Positions 36,373 through 43,996 of a stretch of 64,000 nucleotides of DNA are shown here, one piece after another. The DNA lies in assembly GCA_012964825.1 (NCBI GenBank), contig DTTI01000084.1:62001-126000 (forward strand), read 5' to 3'. The position numbers and the translations under genes were made by a program. Source of the DNA: Candidatus Neomarinimicrobiota bacterium (lineage in GTDB: Bacteria > Fidelibacterota > Marinisomatia > Marinisomatales > S15-B10). Each line of letters begins with the position of its first letter. The first letter of the stretch is position 1. A model generated the notes under the pieces. The model was not told where the DNA came from. It worked only from the letters and a program-made list of their open reading frames with translations, and made no database searches.

Positions 36373-37158
36373 ATGGATATTGCCACACTCGTAGGAATTC
36401 TTTTAGGGCTTGGCTTCACTATTGGGGGTATTGCCATGGCCGCTATAGCAGCTGGTGCTTCAGCCATGGTCTTTGTTTCCGGTTCCAGTTTTGTCATTGT
36501 ATTCGGGGGGATGATTGCTTCCGTATCGGTGGCCTTTCCTCTTTCAGAAGTACTGAAACTGGGGGCAGCCATGGGTGCTGTTTTTAAAGGCAAAGACGAA
36601 AAGCTTGGCGGGCTGGTAGACGAAGCGGTTGATTTGGCCGATGTGGGGCGAAAAGGCGCTGCGGACCTGGAAAAAGGTGTTGAAAGCGTCAAAAATTTTT
36701 TCTTCAGAGACGGAGTTCAAATGGTGATAGATGGATACTCAGAAGAAGAGATTGTAGACATTCTTAATACACGAATTGATTACAGAGAGATCCGTGAGAA
36801 GAGTCAGGCTGAACTTTTTAAAACCATGGGAAACATGTCGCCGGCTTGGGGAATGATTGGTACGCTTATTGGCCTGGTTATCATGCTGTCCGGTTTCGGC
36901 GGTGAGGGCGGTGGTACTGACGCCCTTGGAATTGGTATGTCCGCAGCTCTTATCACTACTTTTTATGGAGCACTTATGGCAAATCTTTTTTTCTTGCCCA
37001 TGGCAGCAAAACTGAATTCACGTATTAGCCAGACAAGCACGGCACAAGCCATGCTAGTGGAAGCATCACGGTTGATCCACCAGCGCAAACACCCTCTTAT
37101 CGTTAGAGAAAAATTAAATTCGTTCATTCCTCCGAAGGAGTGGAAGAGAGAAGAATAA
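36373..37158 (+). CDS. motA: MotA/PomA-type stator protein
   Basis: Four-helix stator subunit, 261 residues, clearly MotA/PomA rather than TolQ/ExbB. It has MDIATLVGILLGLG at the start, FPLSEV after helix 2, the cytoplasmic loop FFRDGVQMVIDGYSEEEI, GNMSPAWGMIGTLIGLVIML in helix 3 (Pro157), and AALITTFYGALMANLFFLP in helix 4 (Pro209). The Thr in GMIGT (Thr164) and ITT (Thr195/196) match the PomA-type Na+ stator rather than H+ MotA, where Ala is usual. The cytoplasmic loop keeps charged residues where MotA contacts FliG. It sits in an operon with MotB, FliF-like and FliG-like genes but no other flagellar gene. Confidence 0.92.
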   Translation: MDIATLVGILLGLGFTIGGIAMAAIAAGASAMVFVSGSSFVIVFGGMIASVSVAFPLSEVLKLGAAMGAVFKGKDEKLGGLVDEAVDLADVGRKGAADLEKGVESVKNFFFRDGVQMVIDGYSEEEIVDILNTRIDYREIREKSQAELFKTMGNMSPAWGMIGTLIGLVIMLSGFGGEGGGTDALGIGMSAALITTFYGALMANLFFLPMAAKLNSRISQTSTAQAMLVEASRLIHQRKHPLIVREKLNSFIPPKEWKREE

Positions 37159-37163
37159 TCCTC

Positions 37164-37958
37164 ATGGCAGCTACTGCCCAAGAAAAGAAAAAATATATAG
37201 CTAAAGGCCGTGACCAGGTAGATGAAGGCCTGCCTGGCTGGTTTGGCACCTTTGCTGATATGATGACTTTGCTCTTTGCGTTCTTCGTATTGCTTGCGGC
37301 GATATCTACAATTGATCCGGTAAAGCTTCAGGAAATGGCTGATGGTATGGGTAAATCGGTAGGCAAAAAGGAAAAATTGGACAATCAGTCCATGTCCCTG
37401 TCTGATGTGAAGAAAGCGGCAGAAAAAATGGTAGAAGAGATGGAAGCTGATCCTGAGACGGGAGAAAAGCCCGTAGAGGTGACAACTGGGCCCAAAGGTG
37501 TTACTATCGGCATATCCTCAGATATCAGTTTCTCCTCTGGTTCTGCTAACCTTAAGTCAGGGATCGTGGACGTTCTAGACAAAATTGTGCCCACCATTCA
37601 GTCTTCCTATTTCATGGTGGCTGTAGAAGGACATACAGATACAGATATACTTCCTCAATCCATACAGTCAATATATCCCTCAAACTGGGAACTTTCAGGC
37701 GCCAGGGCTTCTGCTGTGGTAAGACAGCTGATAAATATGGAGGTGTCCCCCACGAGGCTTCAATCTGTCGGTTATGCGCAATATGTGCCGAGAGATCGAC
37801 CACAAGACAGAGTAATAAATGATGAGCTCATCGCAGAGCTTAATGCTACAAAAGAAATGAAAGCCCGAAATCGTCGCGTGGAAATCACCTTTCTTGCGTC
37901 CGGTATTTCGGGATCACAATTGTCTAAAATCGAGGAGGAAACTCCCGTAAAACAGTAA
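37164..37958 (+). CDS. motB: MotB/PomB-type stator protein with OmpA peptidoglycan-binding domain
   Basis: Ion-conducting stator partner, 264 residues from ATG 37164. One N-terminal membrane helix carries the essential acidic residue: WFGTFADMMTLLFAFFVLL, with Asp32 at the same number as in E. coli MotB, which supports this start over the in-frame GTG at 37140. A plug/linker of about 60 residues precedes an OmpA-like domain (about 110-250) with VEGHTDT, NWELSGARASAVVRQL and NRRVEI, expected to bind peptidoglycan. The start is 5 bp after motA. It completes the stator unit of the operon. Confidence 0.92.
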   Translation: MAATAQEKKKYIAKGRDQVDEGLPGWFGTFADMMTLLFAFFVLLAAISTIDPVKLQEMADGMGKSVGKKEKLDNQSMSLSDVKKAAEKMVEEMEADPETGEKPVEVTTGPKGVTIGISSDISFSSGSANLKSGIVDVLDKIVPTIQSSYFMVAVEGHTDTDILPQSIQSIYPSNWELSGARASAVVRQLINMEVSPTRLQSVGYAQYVPRDRPQDRVINDELIAELNATKEMKARNRRVEITFLASGISGSQLSKIEEETPVKQ

Positions 37959-37986
37959 TATTCCGAGGTAAAGGGAGAGCGGTAAA

Positions 37987-39564
37987 ATGAAAATGCGGAT
38001 TATTAAGTCCTTCATAGGACTCACACTCATAGCGAGCATAACGGCCCAGGAGTCAACCTACCTAGCCCAGAAATTGATGCTCGAGAACGACCTGCGCAGC
38101 CGAATCGAATCGGCTCTGCAGAAAATCATGGACGATCACAGGTATGTCCTTGATGTGACTGTGGACCTTAAGTTCACGCCTACTATAACGGAGGAAGTGA
38201 CCTTTCGTCCGGCAGGTTCTGATGATGCGAAGTCAGCAGTCATGTCAGGCAGACAGGAAGCGGAAAGATCCATTCCCATCACATCTGAATCTCGAGAGCC
38301 ACGCTCACGGATGACAGGTATTCCCATACCGGGATTCGATTTTCAGAGTATGGAAGATGAAGAGCCTGTGGTGGAATCTGTAGCTGAAGAGCCAGCTGAT
38401 ATGCTGGTGGCAGCACCTAAAGGTCCCAGGGAAGGTTCTCAGATTTTGAGTCAGTCCTACAAGGATACGAAAGCTTCAGTTCCTATTATTGAGAGACTGG
38501 AGGTGAGCTGTATTTTGCCCGAAGGTTCTGCACCTGAGCTCATTGAAAACGTAAGACAGATTATTATGGTGGCATCTCATTTTGACAGAAATCGCGGAGA
38601 TATGCTTTCTGTGATGACCGCCTCTTTCCGTCAAAGGAAAGATGAGCGGACGGCGGAGTCTATCATACTCCGTTCTATTGCTGCAAAGATCGATCATCTG
38701 GAGGAGAAACAGGCTGATGCTGAGGCGCAGGTTGCGGAAGACTGGCGTATGGAACTTGAGAGTTGGAAGGGTGAAGAAACCCGGCGCCGGGAAGAAGAAC
38801 GTGCTGTCTGGCGAGCTGAACTGGATCGACTTGAAAATGACCGGATGACCAGGGAATTTGATAACGAGCGGAAAGCATTGCTTGAAAGAGATTCACTCCG
38901 GATGAACCAGTTGACTGATGAGATCTCTCAACTCAGAGATGTTCTTACGGGGCCTCAGCTCTCTGAGGAAGAGCAAGCAGTGGCTGTGCAAGCCATGACC
39001 AGCAAAGAAGTGGAGAAAGCTGCACTGGATTCTCTGATTGAAGAAAAACTGGCCATGCTTGAACAGGCACAAAAAGAAATGGAAAGCATGGGAGGCGGGA
39101 TGAGTAATATTCCCATTTATCTCATGAGTGCCATTTCATTGTTAGCTGTTCTGGCCTTGGCAGCGGTGATTCTGTTCAACGGACGTTCCAAACCCAAGTA
39201 TGTTATGCCACCGCCATGGATGATGCAGCCACCGAAAAAAAAAGCAATGAAAAATAGTAACGGGGATGTTTCAACAGCTACCACAGCTACCACAGCTACA
39301 ATGGCTGCCCCTGTTGCGGCACCGCCCACCCCGGCTCCGGCATTTCAAGAGGACCCCAGTGTTCTCCAGTCTGAAGTGAGTAAAACTCGCGAGTCTGTTG
39401 TTAGCATGAGTGTGGGTGACCCAGAGGTGGCCACTTCCGTAGTTCAGGATTGGTTAGAGCAAGAAGCACCTCCTCCGCCGGAAGAACCGGCTGCTACACC
39501 GGCACCGGCTCCAGAGGCTGAAGAGGATGATGGTAAAAAGAAGAAAAAGAAGAAAAAGAAGTAG
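37987..39564 (+). CDS. FliF-like MS-ring protein, shortened and rebuilt (RBM3/collar, coiled coil, TM, FliG-binding-like tail)
   Basis: 525 residues. N-terminus is a signal peptide (1-21) instead of FliF's first membrane helix. Residues about 24-75 (YLAQKLMLENDLRSRIESAL, LDVTVDLKF) and 155-214 (SQSYKDTKASVPIIERLEV, VASHFDRNRGDMLSVMTASF) match the FliF collar/RBM3 region, where flagellar FliF has 'R.L.VAV' and 'GFD..RGD.V.V'. RBM1 and RBM2 are absent. A charged coiled coil (about 220-368) is inserted, then a TM helix (376-397), a Pro/Ala-rich cytoplasmic linker, and a short helix region at 460-492 (VSKTRESVVSMSVGDPEVA, VVQDWL) like the FliF tail that binds FliG. It ends with nine lysines. An AGGGAGAG ribosome site precedes ATG. 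Likely an inner-membrane ring; the homology is remote but consistent. Confidence 0.8.
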   Translation: MKMRIIKSFIGLTLIASITAQESTYLAQKLMLENDLRSRIESALQKIMDDHRYVLDVTVDLKFTPTITEEVTFRPAGSDDAKSAVMSGRQEAERSIPITSESREPRSRMTGIPIPGFDFQSMEDEEPVVESVAEEPADMLVAAPKGPREGSQILSQSYKDTKASVPIIERLEVSCILPEGSAPELIENVRQIIMVASHFDRNRGDMLSVMTASFRQRKDERTAESIILRSIAAKIDHLEEKQADAEAQVAEDWRMELESWKGEETRRREEERAVWRAELDRLENDRMTREFDNERKALLERDSLRMNQLTDEISQLRDVLTGPQLSEEEQAVAVQAMTSKEVEKAALDSLIEEKLAMLEQAQKEMESMGGGMSNIPIYLMSAISLLAVLALAAVILFNGRSKPKYVMPPPWMMQPPKKKAMKNSNGDVSTATTATTATMAAPVAAPPTPAPAFQEDPSVLQSEVSKTRESVVSMSVGDPEVATSVVQDWLEQEAPPPPEEPAATPAPAPEAEEDDGKKKKKKKKK

Positions 39565-39577
39565 GTAGGCACAGGCA

Positions 39578-40510
39578 ATGATTACTGAATACTACAAACT
39601 AGCCGGAATTGACAAAGTTGCTGTCCTCTTCTCCATCATCGGGGAGAGTGTTGCAGTGAAACTGTTAAAGAGTCTCAGCGAATCAGATATTCGTCGTATT
39701 CGCGCGCGAGATAGGGAGATGGAGCCTGTTTCCACTGCTTTAAAAAAGCAGATATTGGATGAGTTTTACCTTGGTATCATTTCTCAAAAGCTGAAAAGTG
39801 AGGGAGAACCAGAATCGAGGAAGCCGTTTGATTTCCTTGAGGAATTGGCTGATGAACAGCTCATTGCTTTACTGGAAGTGGAAGAGCCGCGCATCATTGC
39901 CATCGCCCTTGCTCAGGTTTCGTCTGAGCGCAAGATGAAAGTTTTGGAACGCCTAAATCCTGAGACTAAGGGCCAGGTACTGATACAGATCGGGTCATTG
40001 CAGAATGTTCCTCTTGAGGGGATTGTGAATGTGGCCAGTCAGCTCAGGACAAAGTCGCTCTACCTACCGAAAGGGGTAGAGTTTGCCCGCGGCGGCGGGA
40101 AGGATGTGGCGGGTCTTCTTGGGCAGATGTCTTCTTTTGAGGAAGAGCAGTTTATGGAAACCATCACCCGAGAGAACCCTGAGTTGGCAGAAGAGATTAA
40201 AAAGTACCACCTTACATTTGACAATATTCTTTCCTATTTCCCTGAAAATCTGCTTCGTGATCTTATGAACTCCGTGGAGCTTGATAACGTCGCTCTTTCC
40301 CTTAAGGGCTACAGTCAAGAAGAAGTGGACAAGGTAATAAAAAACCTTCCTAAAAAGAAACAGGCCATGTTTGAACCGGTGGAAGGTGCGGCAGCGAAAC
40401 GTGATGTGGACAAAGCTCAGAAGTCCATTGTTGACGCCGCTCGGCAAATGGAGAAGGACGGCAGATTTAATCTGGAAGACCTTCTTGGCTCTGCCGAAAT
40501 GGTTGAATAA
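39578..40510 (+). CDS. FliG-like rotor protein
   Basis: 310 residues with all three FliG domains. N-domain (1-~90): IDKVAVLFSIIGESVAVKLL and LSESDIRRI. Middle domain (~85-165): FDFLEELADEQLIALLEVEEPRIIAIALAQ, where EEPR (102-105) replaces the flagellar EHPQ. C-domain (~185-300): MNSVELDNVALSLKGYSQEE and DVDKAQKSIVDAARQMEKDGRF match the FliG torque region; Lys243 aligns with the conserved Lys of ALKG, and Lys259-261 and Glu266/269 provide charge near the positions of the E. coli torque residues. It is the last gene of the operon, 13 bp after the FliF-like gene. No FliM/FliN switch genes are in the window. Confidence 0.9.
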   Translation: MITEYYKLAGIDKVAVLFSIIGESVAVKLLKSLSESDIRRIRARDREMEPVSTALKKQILDEFYLGIISQKLKSEGEPESRKPFDFLEELADEQLIALLEVEEPRIIAIALAQVSSERKMKVLERLNPETKGQVLIQIGSLQNVPLEGIVNVASQLRTKSLYLPKGVEFARGGGKDVAGLLGQMSSFEEEQFMETITRENPELAEEIKKYHLTFDNILSYFPENLLRDLMNSVELDNVALSLKGYSQEEVDKVIKNLPKKKQAMFEPVEGAAAKRDVDKAQKSIVDAARQMEKDGRFNLEDLLGSAEMVE

Positions 40511-40542
40511 ACCAATACCTGACCCTCTAATAAGCTTTTCTG

Positions 40543-40578
40543 CCGAGGAATCAGATATTATCTGATTTCCGGTTTTTA
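40543..40578 (+). terminator. Rho-independent terminator of the motor operon
   Basis: An 8-bp perfect stem AATCAGAT (40549-40556), ATT loop, ATCTGATT (40560-40567), extended by CCG/CGG pairing, is followed by GGTTTTTA. It lies 33 bp after the FliG-like stop and before the convergent amidase gene. Confidence 0.8.
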
Positions 40579-40587
40579 CTTCAGTTA

Positions 40588-42291
40588 TTATGATCCGCTG
40601 AAAAGCGGTGGGTGGGCACTCTCAAAATCTGTCTCCTTCTGAAACTTCCGTGCCACTTCCAGAAGGGATGCTTCATCATAAAGATTACCCACAAGAATAA
40701 TGCTTGTTGGCCTTCCCTTTTTATCAAACCCGGCTGGGATAGATAGTGCTGGGTGGCCCGTTAGGTTGGTAATAAGGGTCTGGTTGCCGCCCCGCTGGGG
40801 TGAAATGATCACATCATAATCTTTCATCAGCTCATGCATGGCCTCAATGAGCCTGCCCCGGTGACGGTTGGCTTGGAGGTACTCAACAGCGGGAATAAAA
40901 CGGGACTGCCTCAGGGAGTTGACTCGGGAACGTTTCGTCTGTTCAACCATGAGGTCATCTCTGTTAGAGAGTAACAACTCATCAAAGAAAGCACCAGCCT
41001 CAGCCCTCAGTATAATATCGAAGGTACGGAAAGGAAAATCTTCCGGGAGTTTCACCGGCTTAAGTTCAATACCCATATTAGTAAACACCGCCAGAGCGGC
41101 CCGGCCGTTTGCTCCTGAATCTGTGGTGTCCTTTTTAAAAGCCTCTTCTAGATAACCGACCCTTAATTCCTGACCAGGGCTGGCCCAGAAATTATTGAAA
41201 GAGGCTTCAGTGGTCGTAGGATCTTTTTTATCCTTACCTCGAATAGTATCAAATACAATGGCACAGTCCGTAGCAGAGCGACAGATGGGGCCTACTTTGT
41301 CCATGGACCAGGAGAGGACCATGACGCCCGTTCTGCTCACACGGCCGTAGGTGGGTCTAAGACCCGTCACTCCGCACCGTGTAGAGGGAGAGACGATGGA
41401 CCCCCAGGTCTCTGTCCCTAAAGCAAAAGGAACCAGCCCAGCGGCTGTTGCTGCGGCTGGGCCGGCGGAGGAACCGCTGCTCCCTTGTGTGGTGTCCCAA
41501 GGGGAAATAGTTTTCCCCCCAAACCAGACATCGCCCCGGGCTAGGGCCCCGGAAGTGAGTTTGGCCACCAGCACGGCACCGGCGGCGTCCAGTTTTTTTA
41601 CCACTGTTGCCGTCTCTTCAATCACCTGGTCTTTGTAAGGTTCAGATCCCCAGGTGGTCTTGTATCCTTCCACAGCAATAACATCCTTCACCCCGTAGGG
41701 GATGCCATGGAGTGGGCCCCGGTAGTTGCCAGCGGTAATCTCTTCATCGGCTTGGTGGGCACTTTTCATGGCTCGGTCTTCCGTTAAGGTGATAACCGCC
41801 TTGAGTATGGGGTCGTACTTTTTCAACCGTTTAAGGAAAAATTGTGTTAGTTGTACGGAAGTGATTTGTTGTGACTGCACCAGAGCGGCCAGTTCCATAA
41901 CGGAATAGAAGGCGAGGTCATTACTGTCCTCCGGCAAGGATACGCCATCGGGAATTTTCCAGGTGACCGGTTTCTGATCCACGGAGACTTGGAAACCGGT
42001 GGGATGAGGGTTGAACTGTATCACCGGCAGATCACTGTAATCTAGAGGAAATGTTCGCATGGTGTCGTAATTGGCACGGTTGCGGAGGAGATAATTATAC
42101 ATAGTGTCAATCTCCTCCGCAGTGAAGTCAAGCCCCAACATGCGCTGAGATGCCATTATATCTAATTTGGTGAAATCTGCATCCTGGGTTTTCTCCTCTC
42201 TTGCACTTTTCATGGGTGCACAGGCTAAGAAAAAGAGAAAAGGGACCAAGTATGAAAACAGAATGGTTCTGTTTTTATTCATATTAAGCAA
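40588..42291 (-). CDS. Exported amidase-signature-family lipoprotein
   Basis: Amidase (AS family, GatA-like fold), 567 residues, anchored as a lipoprotein (FFLACAP lipobox near residue 24). The Ser-cisSer-Lys triad can be placed: Lys in GIPYGVKDVI, cis-Ser in QGSSGSSAGPAAA, and nucleophile Ser in WGSIVSPSTRCG. It hydrolyses an amide in the periplasm or at the surface; the substrate is unknown. The N-terminal 110 residues before the AS domain are helical and not recognised. It is in a minus-strand unit with the M28 peptidase, whose stop is 15 bp before it. Confidence 0.88.
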   Translation of the reverse strand: MLNMNKNRTILFSYLVPFLFFLACAPMKSAREEKTQDADFTKLDIMASQRMLGLDFTAEEIDTMYNYLLRNRANYDTMRTFPLDYSDLPVIQFNPHPTGFQVSVDQKPVTWKIPDGVSLPEDSNDLAFYSVMELAALVQSQQITSVQLTQFFLKRLKKYDPILKAVITLTEDRAMKSAHQADEEITAGNYRGPLHGIPYGVKDVIAVEGYKTTWGSEPYKDQVIEETATVVKKLDAAGAVLVAKLTSGALARGDVWFGGKTISPWDTTQGSSGSSAGPAAATAAGLVPFALGTETWGSIVSPSTRCGVTGLRPTYGRVSRTGVMVLSWSMDKVGPICRSATDCAIVFDTIRGKDKKDPTTTEASFNNFWASPGQELRVGYLEEAFKKDTTDSGANGRAALAVFTNMGIELKPVKLPEDFPFRTFDIILRAEAGAFFDELLLSNRDDLMVEQTKRSRVNSLRQSRFIPAVEYLQANRHRGRLIEAMHELMKDYDVIISPQRGGNQTLITNLTGHPALSIPAGFDKKGRPTSIILVGNLYDEASLLEVARKFQKETDFESAHPPLFSGS

Positions 42292-42306
42292 GGGTAAAGT
42301 CCCCGG

Positions 42307-43932
42307 TCAGTATTTGATCTGATCGGGAAGTTTTGGAAGCTGGCCGGCGTTTTTTCTCGGCCGGATGTCATTGTTGGCAACACTCCACCCAGTGAGGTAG
42401 ACGAGACGGGACACTTTTGCCAGTTTATTAAAGTTGATCTTGTCAACCGTGTCCGTCGGTTTGTGATAATCCTCATGTGTCCCGGCGAAATAGAAAATGA
42501 TGGGGATACCGTACTGGGCAAAGTTGTAGTGGTCACTCCTGTAGTAAAATCTTTCAGGATCATCCTTGGAGTTGTACCGATAGTTGAGGGAGATATCATC
42601 CAAACTGGAGGCGGCGTATTCGTTAATCTCGTGGAGATCCTGGCTGATCATGTTGGAGCCGATAATATAGATACTGTCCGGAGCATTCCTTCCCACCATA
42701 TCAATATTGAGATCAGCAACTGTGTTATTAAGGGGAATAAGCGGCTTTCTGGCGTAATGCTTTGACCCTAAAAGCCCTCTTTCCTCACCAGAAACAGCCA
42801 GGAAAAGAAATCCTCGTCTTGGCCCGTTTTTATTCTTTACCACAGCTTCGGCGATTTCCATGAGAGCGGAAGTTCCTGTGCCATTATCATCAGCACCATA
42901 GTAAATCTTTCCTTCCGCATTTTTCCCTACATGGTCGTAATGGGCGGAGATAACAACTGTCTCGTGCCCAATAAAGCTGTCGCTCCCTGGGAAATAGCCT
43001 GCCACATTCTGTGATGCGATGGCCTCTTTTTCCAGATCCACATTGAGTCGCACGTAACTTCCTGACAGTGCCTGGCTGTTGGATCTTCCTTCTGCCTCCA
43101 GCTCCACCTGGAGTTCTCTCACTGTTTTGCCTGAAGTGGCCACGATCCGATCCGCCGTTGTCTCGGAAATGGTTAAGACAGGGACAGTGGATTCTGATGT
43201 GGGGAGTGACATGCCCTCCCGTCGGAGCCAGCTTTTCCACCGCTTGAACTTGTCGGAAAAAAGTTCATCGGATTTGGGATTAGAGGCCACAAGTATGGCG
43301 GCGGCACCATTCTTTTTTGCGGCGTCTAGCTTTTGTCTAAGGTCCGCATACCGGGTATCTTTTGAGCCGTTGAACCGGCTCGGATTGTCTAGCTCCGGCT
43401 CACCGTCTATAATGAGGATAACGGAATTCTTCACATTTATTGTGGCATAATCGTCATACTGGTGCTCCTTGGCCGTAATGCCGTACCCGCCAAACACAAC
43501 AGGCGCCTGCACTTCCATACTGGCCGTCAATCCTCGGGGAGAGACGAAAAAATCCTCGCCGTACTGGAACCGCTCCCGGACAGAACCGCTCCCGTGATCT
43601 ACAAGGAGGGAAAGTTCATTATCGCTTCCCAATTTTGTTTTTACCAGCTCATATCGCTGGAAGTATGATTTGTCGGGACCAAGGGGTGTGAGGCCCAGGC
43701 GCCTGAACTGGGAGGCGATATATTCGGCCGCGATCTGAAGTCCCGGTTCGCCGGTGGCTCTGCCTTCTGTAACATCAGACGCTAAAAAAGTGAGGTGTGC
43801 CTCGAGGCCAGTGCTTGAGATAGACGCCATTCCACTGCGGGCTTCCTCAATGTCAAACGTGGGTGAAAAATAGATTCCCGCCTGAGCCAGCAGGCAGGAG
43901 AAGGGAAAGGCTGTAACAGTAAGAATTTTCAC
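42307..43932 (-). CDS. Secreted M28-family metallopeptidase with PA domain
   Basis: 541 residues from a GTG start with a signal peptide (about 1-18). A protease-associated-like domain (around 100-300) precedes the M28 catalytic domain, where di-zinc ligands appear in order: His and Asp in SAHYDHVG, Asp in GADDNGTGTSA, Glu in GEERGLLG, Asp in IDMVGR and His in THEDYHKPTDT. It is an exopeptidase (aminopeptidase type) acting on extracellular peptides. Together with the amidase downstream it suggests periplasmic peptide and amide scavenging. Confidence 0.92.
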   Translation of the reverse strand: MKILTVTAFPFSCLLAQAGIYFSPTFDIEEARSGMASISSTGLEAHLTFLASDVTEGRATGEPGLQIAAEYIASQFRRLGLTPLGPDKSYFQRYELVKTKLGSDNELSLLVDHGSGSVRERFQYGEDFFVSPRGLTASMEVQAPVVFGGYGITAKEHQYDDYATINVKNSVILIIDGEPELDNPSRFNGSKDTRYADLRQKLDAAKKNGAAAILVASNPKSDELFSDKFKRWKSWLRREGMSLPTSESTVPVLTISETTADRIVATSGKTVRELQVELEAEGRSNSQALSGSYVRLNVDLEKEAIASQNVAGYFPGSDSFIGHETVVISAHYDHVGKNAEGKIYYGADDNGTGTSALMEIAEAVVKNKNGPRRGFLFLAVSGEERGLLGSKHYARKPLIPLNNTVADLNIDMVGRNAPDSIYIIGSNMISQDLHEINEYAASSLDDISLNYRYNSKDDPERFYYRSDHYNFAQYGIPIIFYFAGTHEDYHKPTDTVDKINFNKLAKVSRLVYLTGWSVANNDIRPRKNAGQLPKLPDQIKY

Positions 43933-43996
43933 GGCAGAGCGAAGTTAAGACAGGACCTTCATAGAAAAAAGATTGGAGGTCCTATTGCTAACTTAG

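Noticed and set aside
36373-37958. TolQ/TolR or ExbB/ExbD instead of MotA/MotB
   Set aside because: The first protein has four helices with MotA/PomA-specific segments and the second has a MotB-type Asp32 helix and an OmpA peptidoglycan-binding domain, which TolR and ExbD lack.
36373-37958. Zorya-type antiphage ZorAB
   Set aside because: ZorA has a long cytoplasmic tail and is accompanied by ZorC/D nuclease or helicase genes; here the partners are FliF- and FliG-like proteins and no nuclease is present.
32887-40510. Fragment of an ordinary flagellar operon
   Set aside because: Neighbours on both sides are metabolic or secreted enzymes, the operon has its own promoter and terminator, and none of the rod, hook, export or filament genes is present; elsewhere in the genome cannot be judged.
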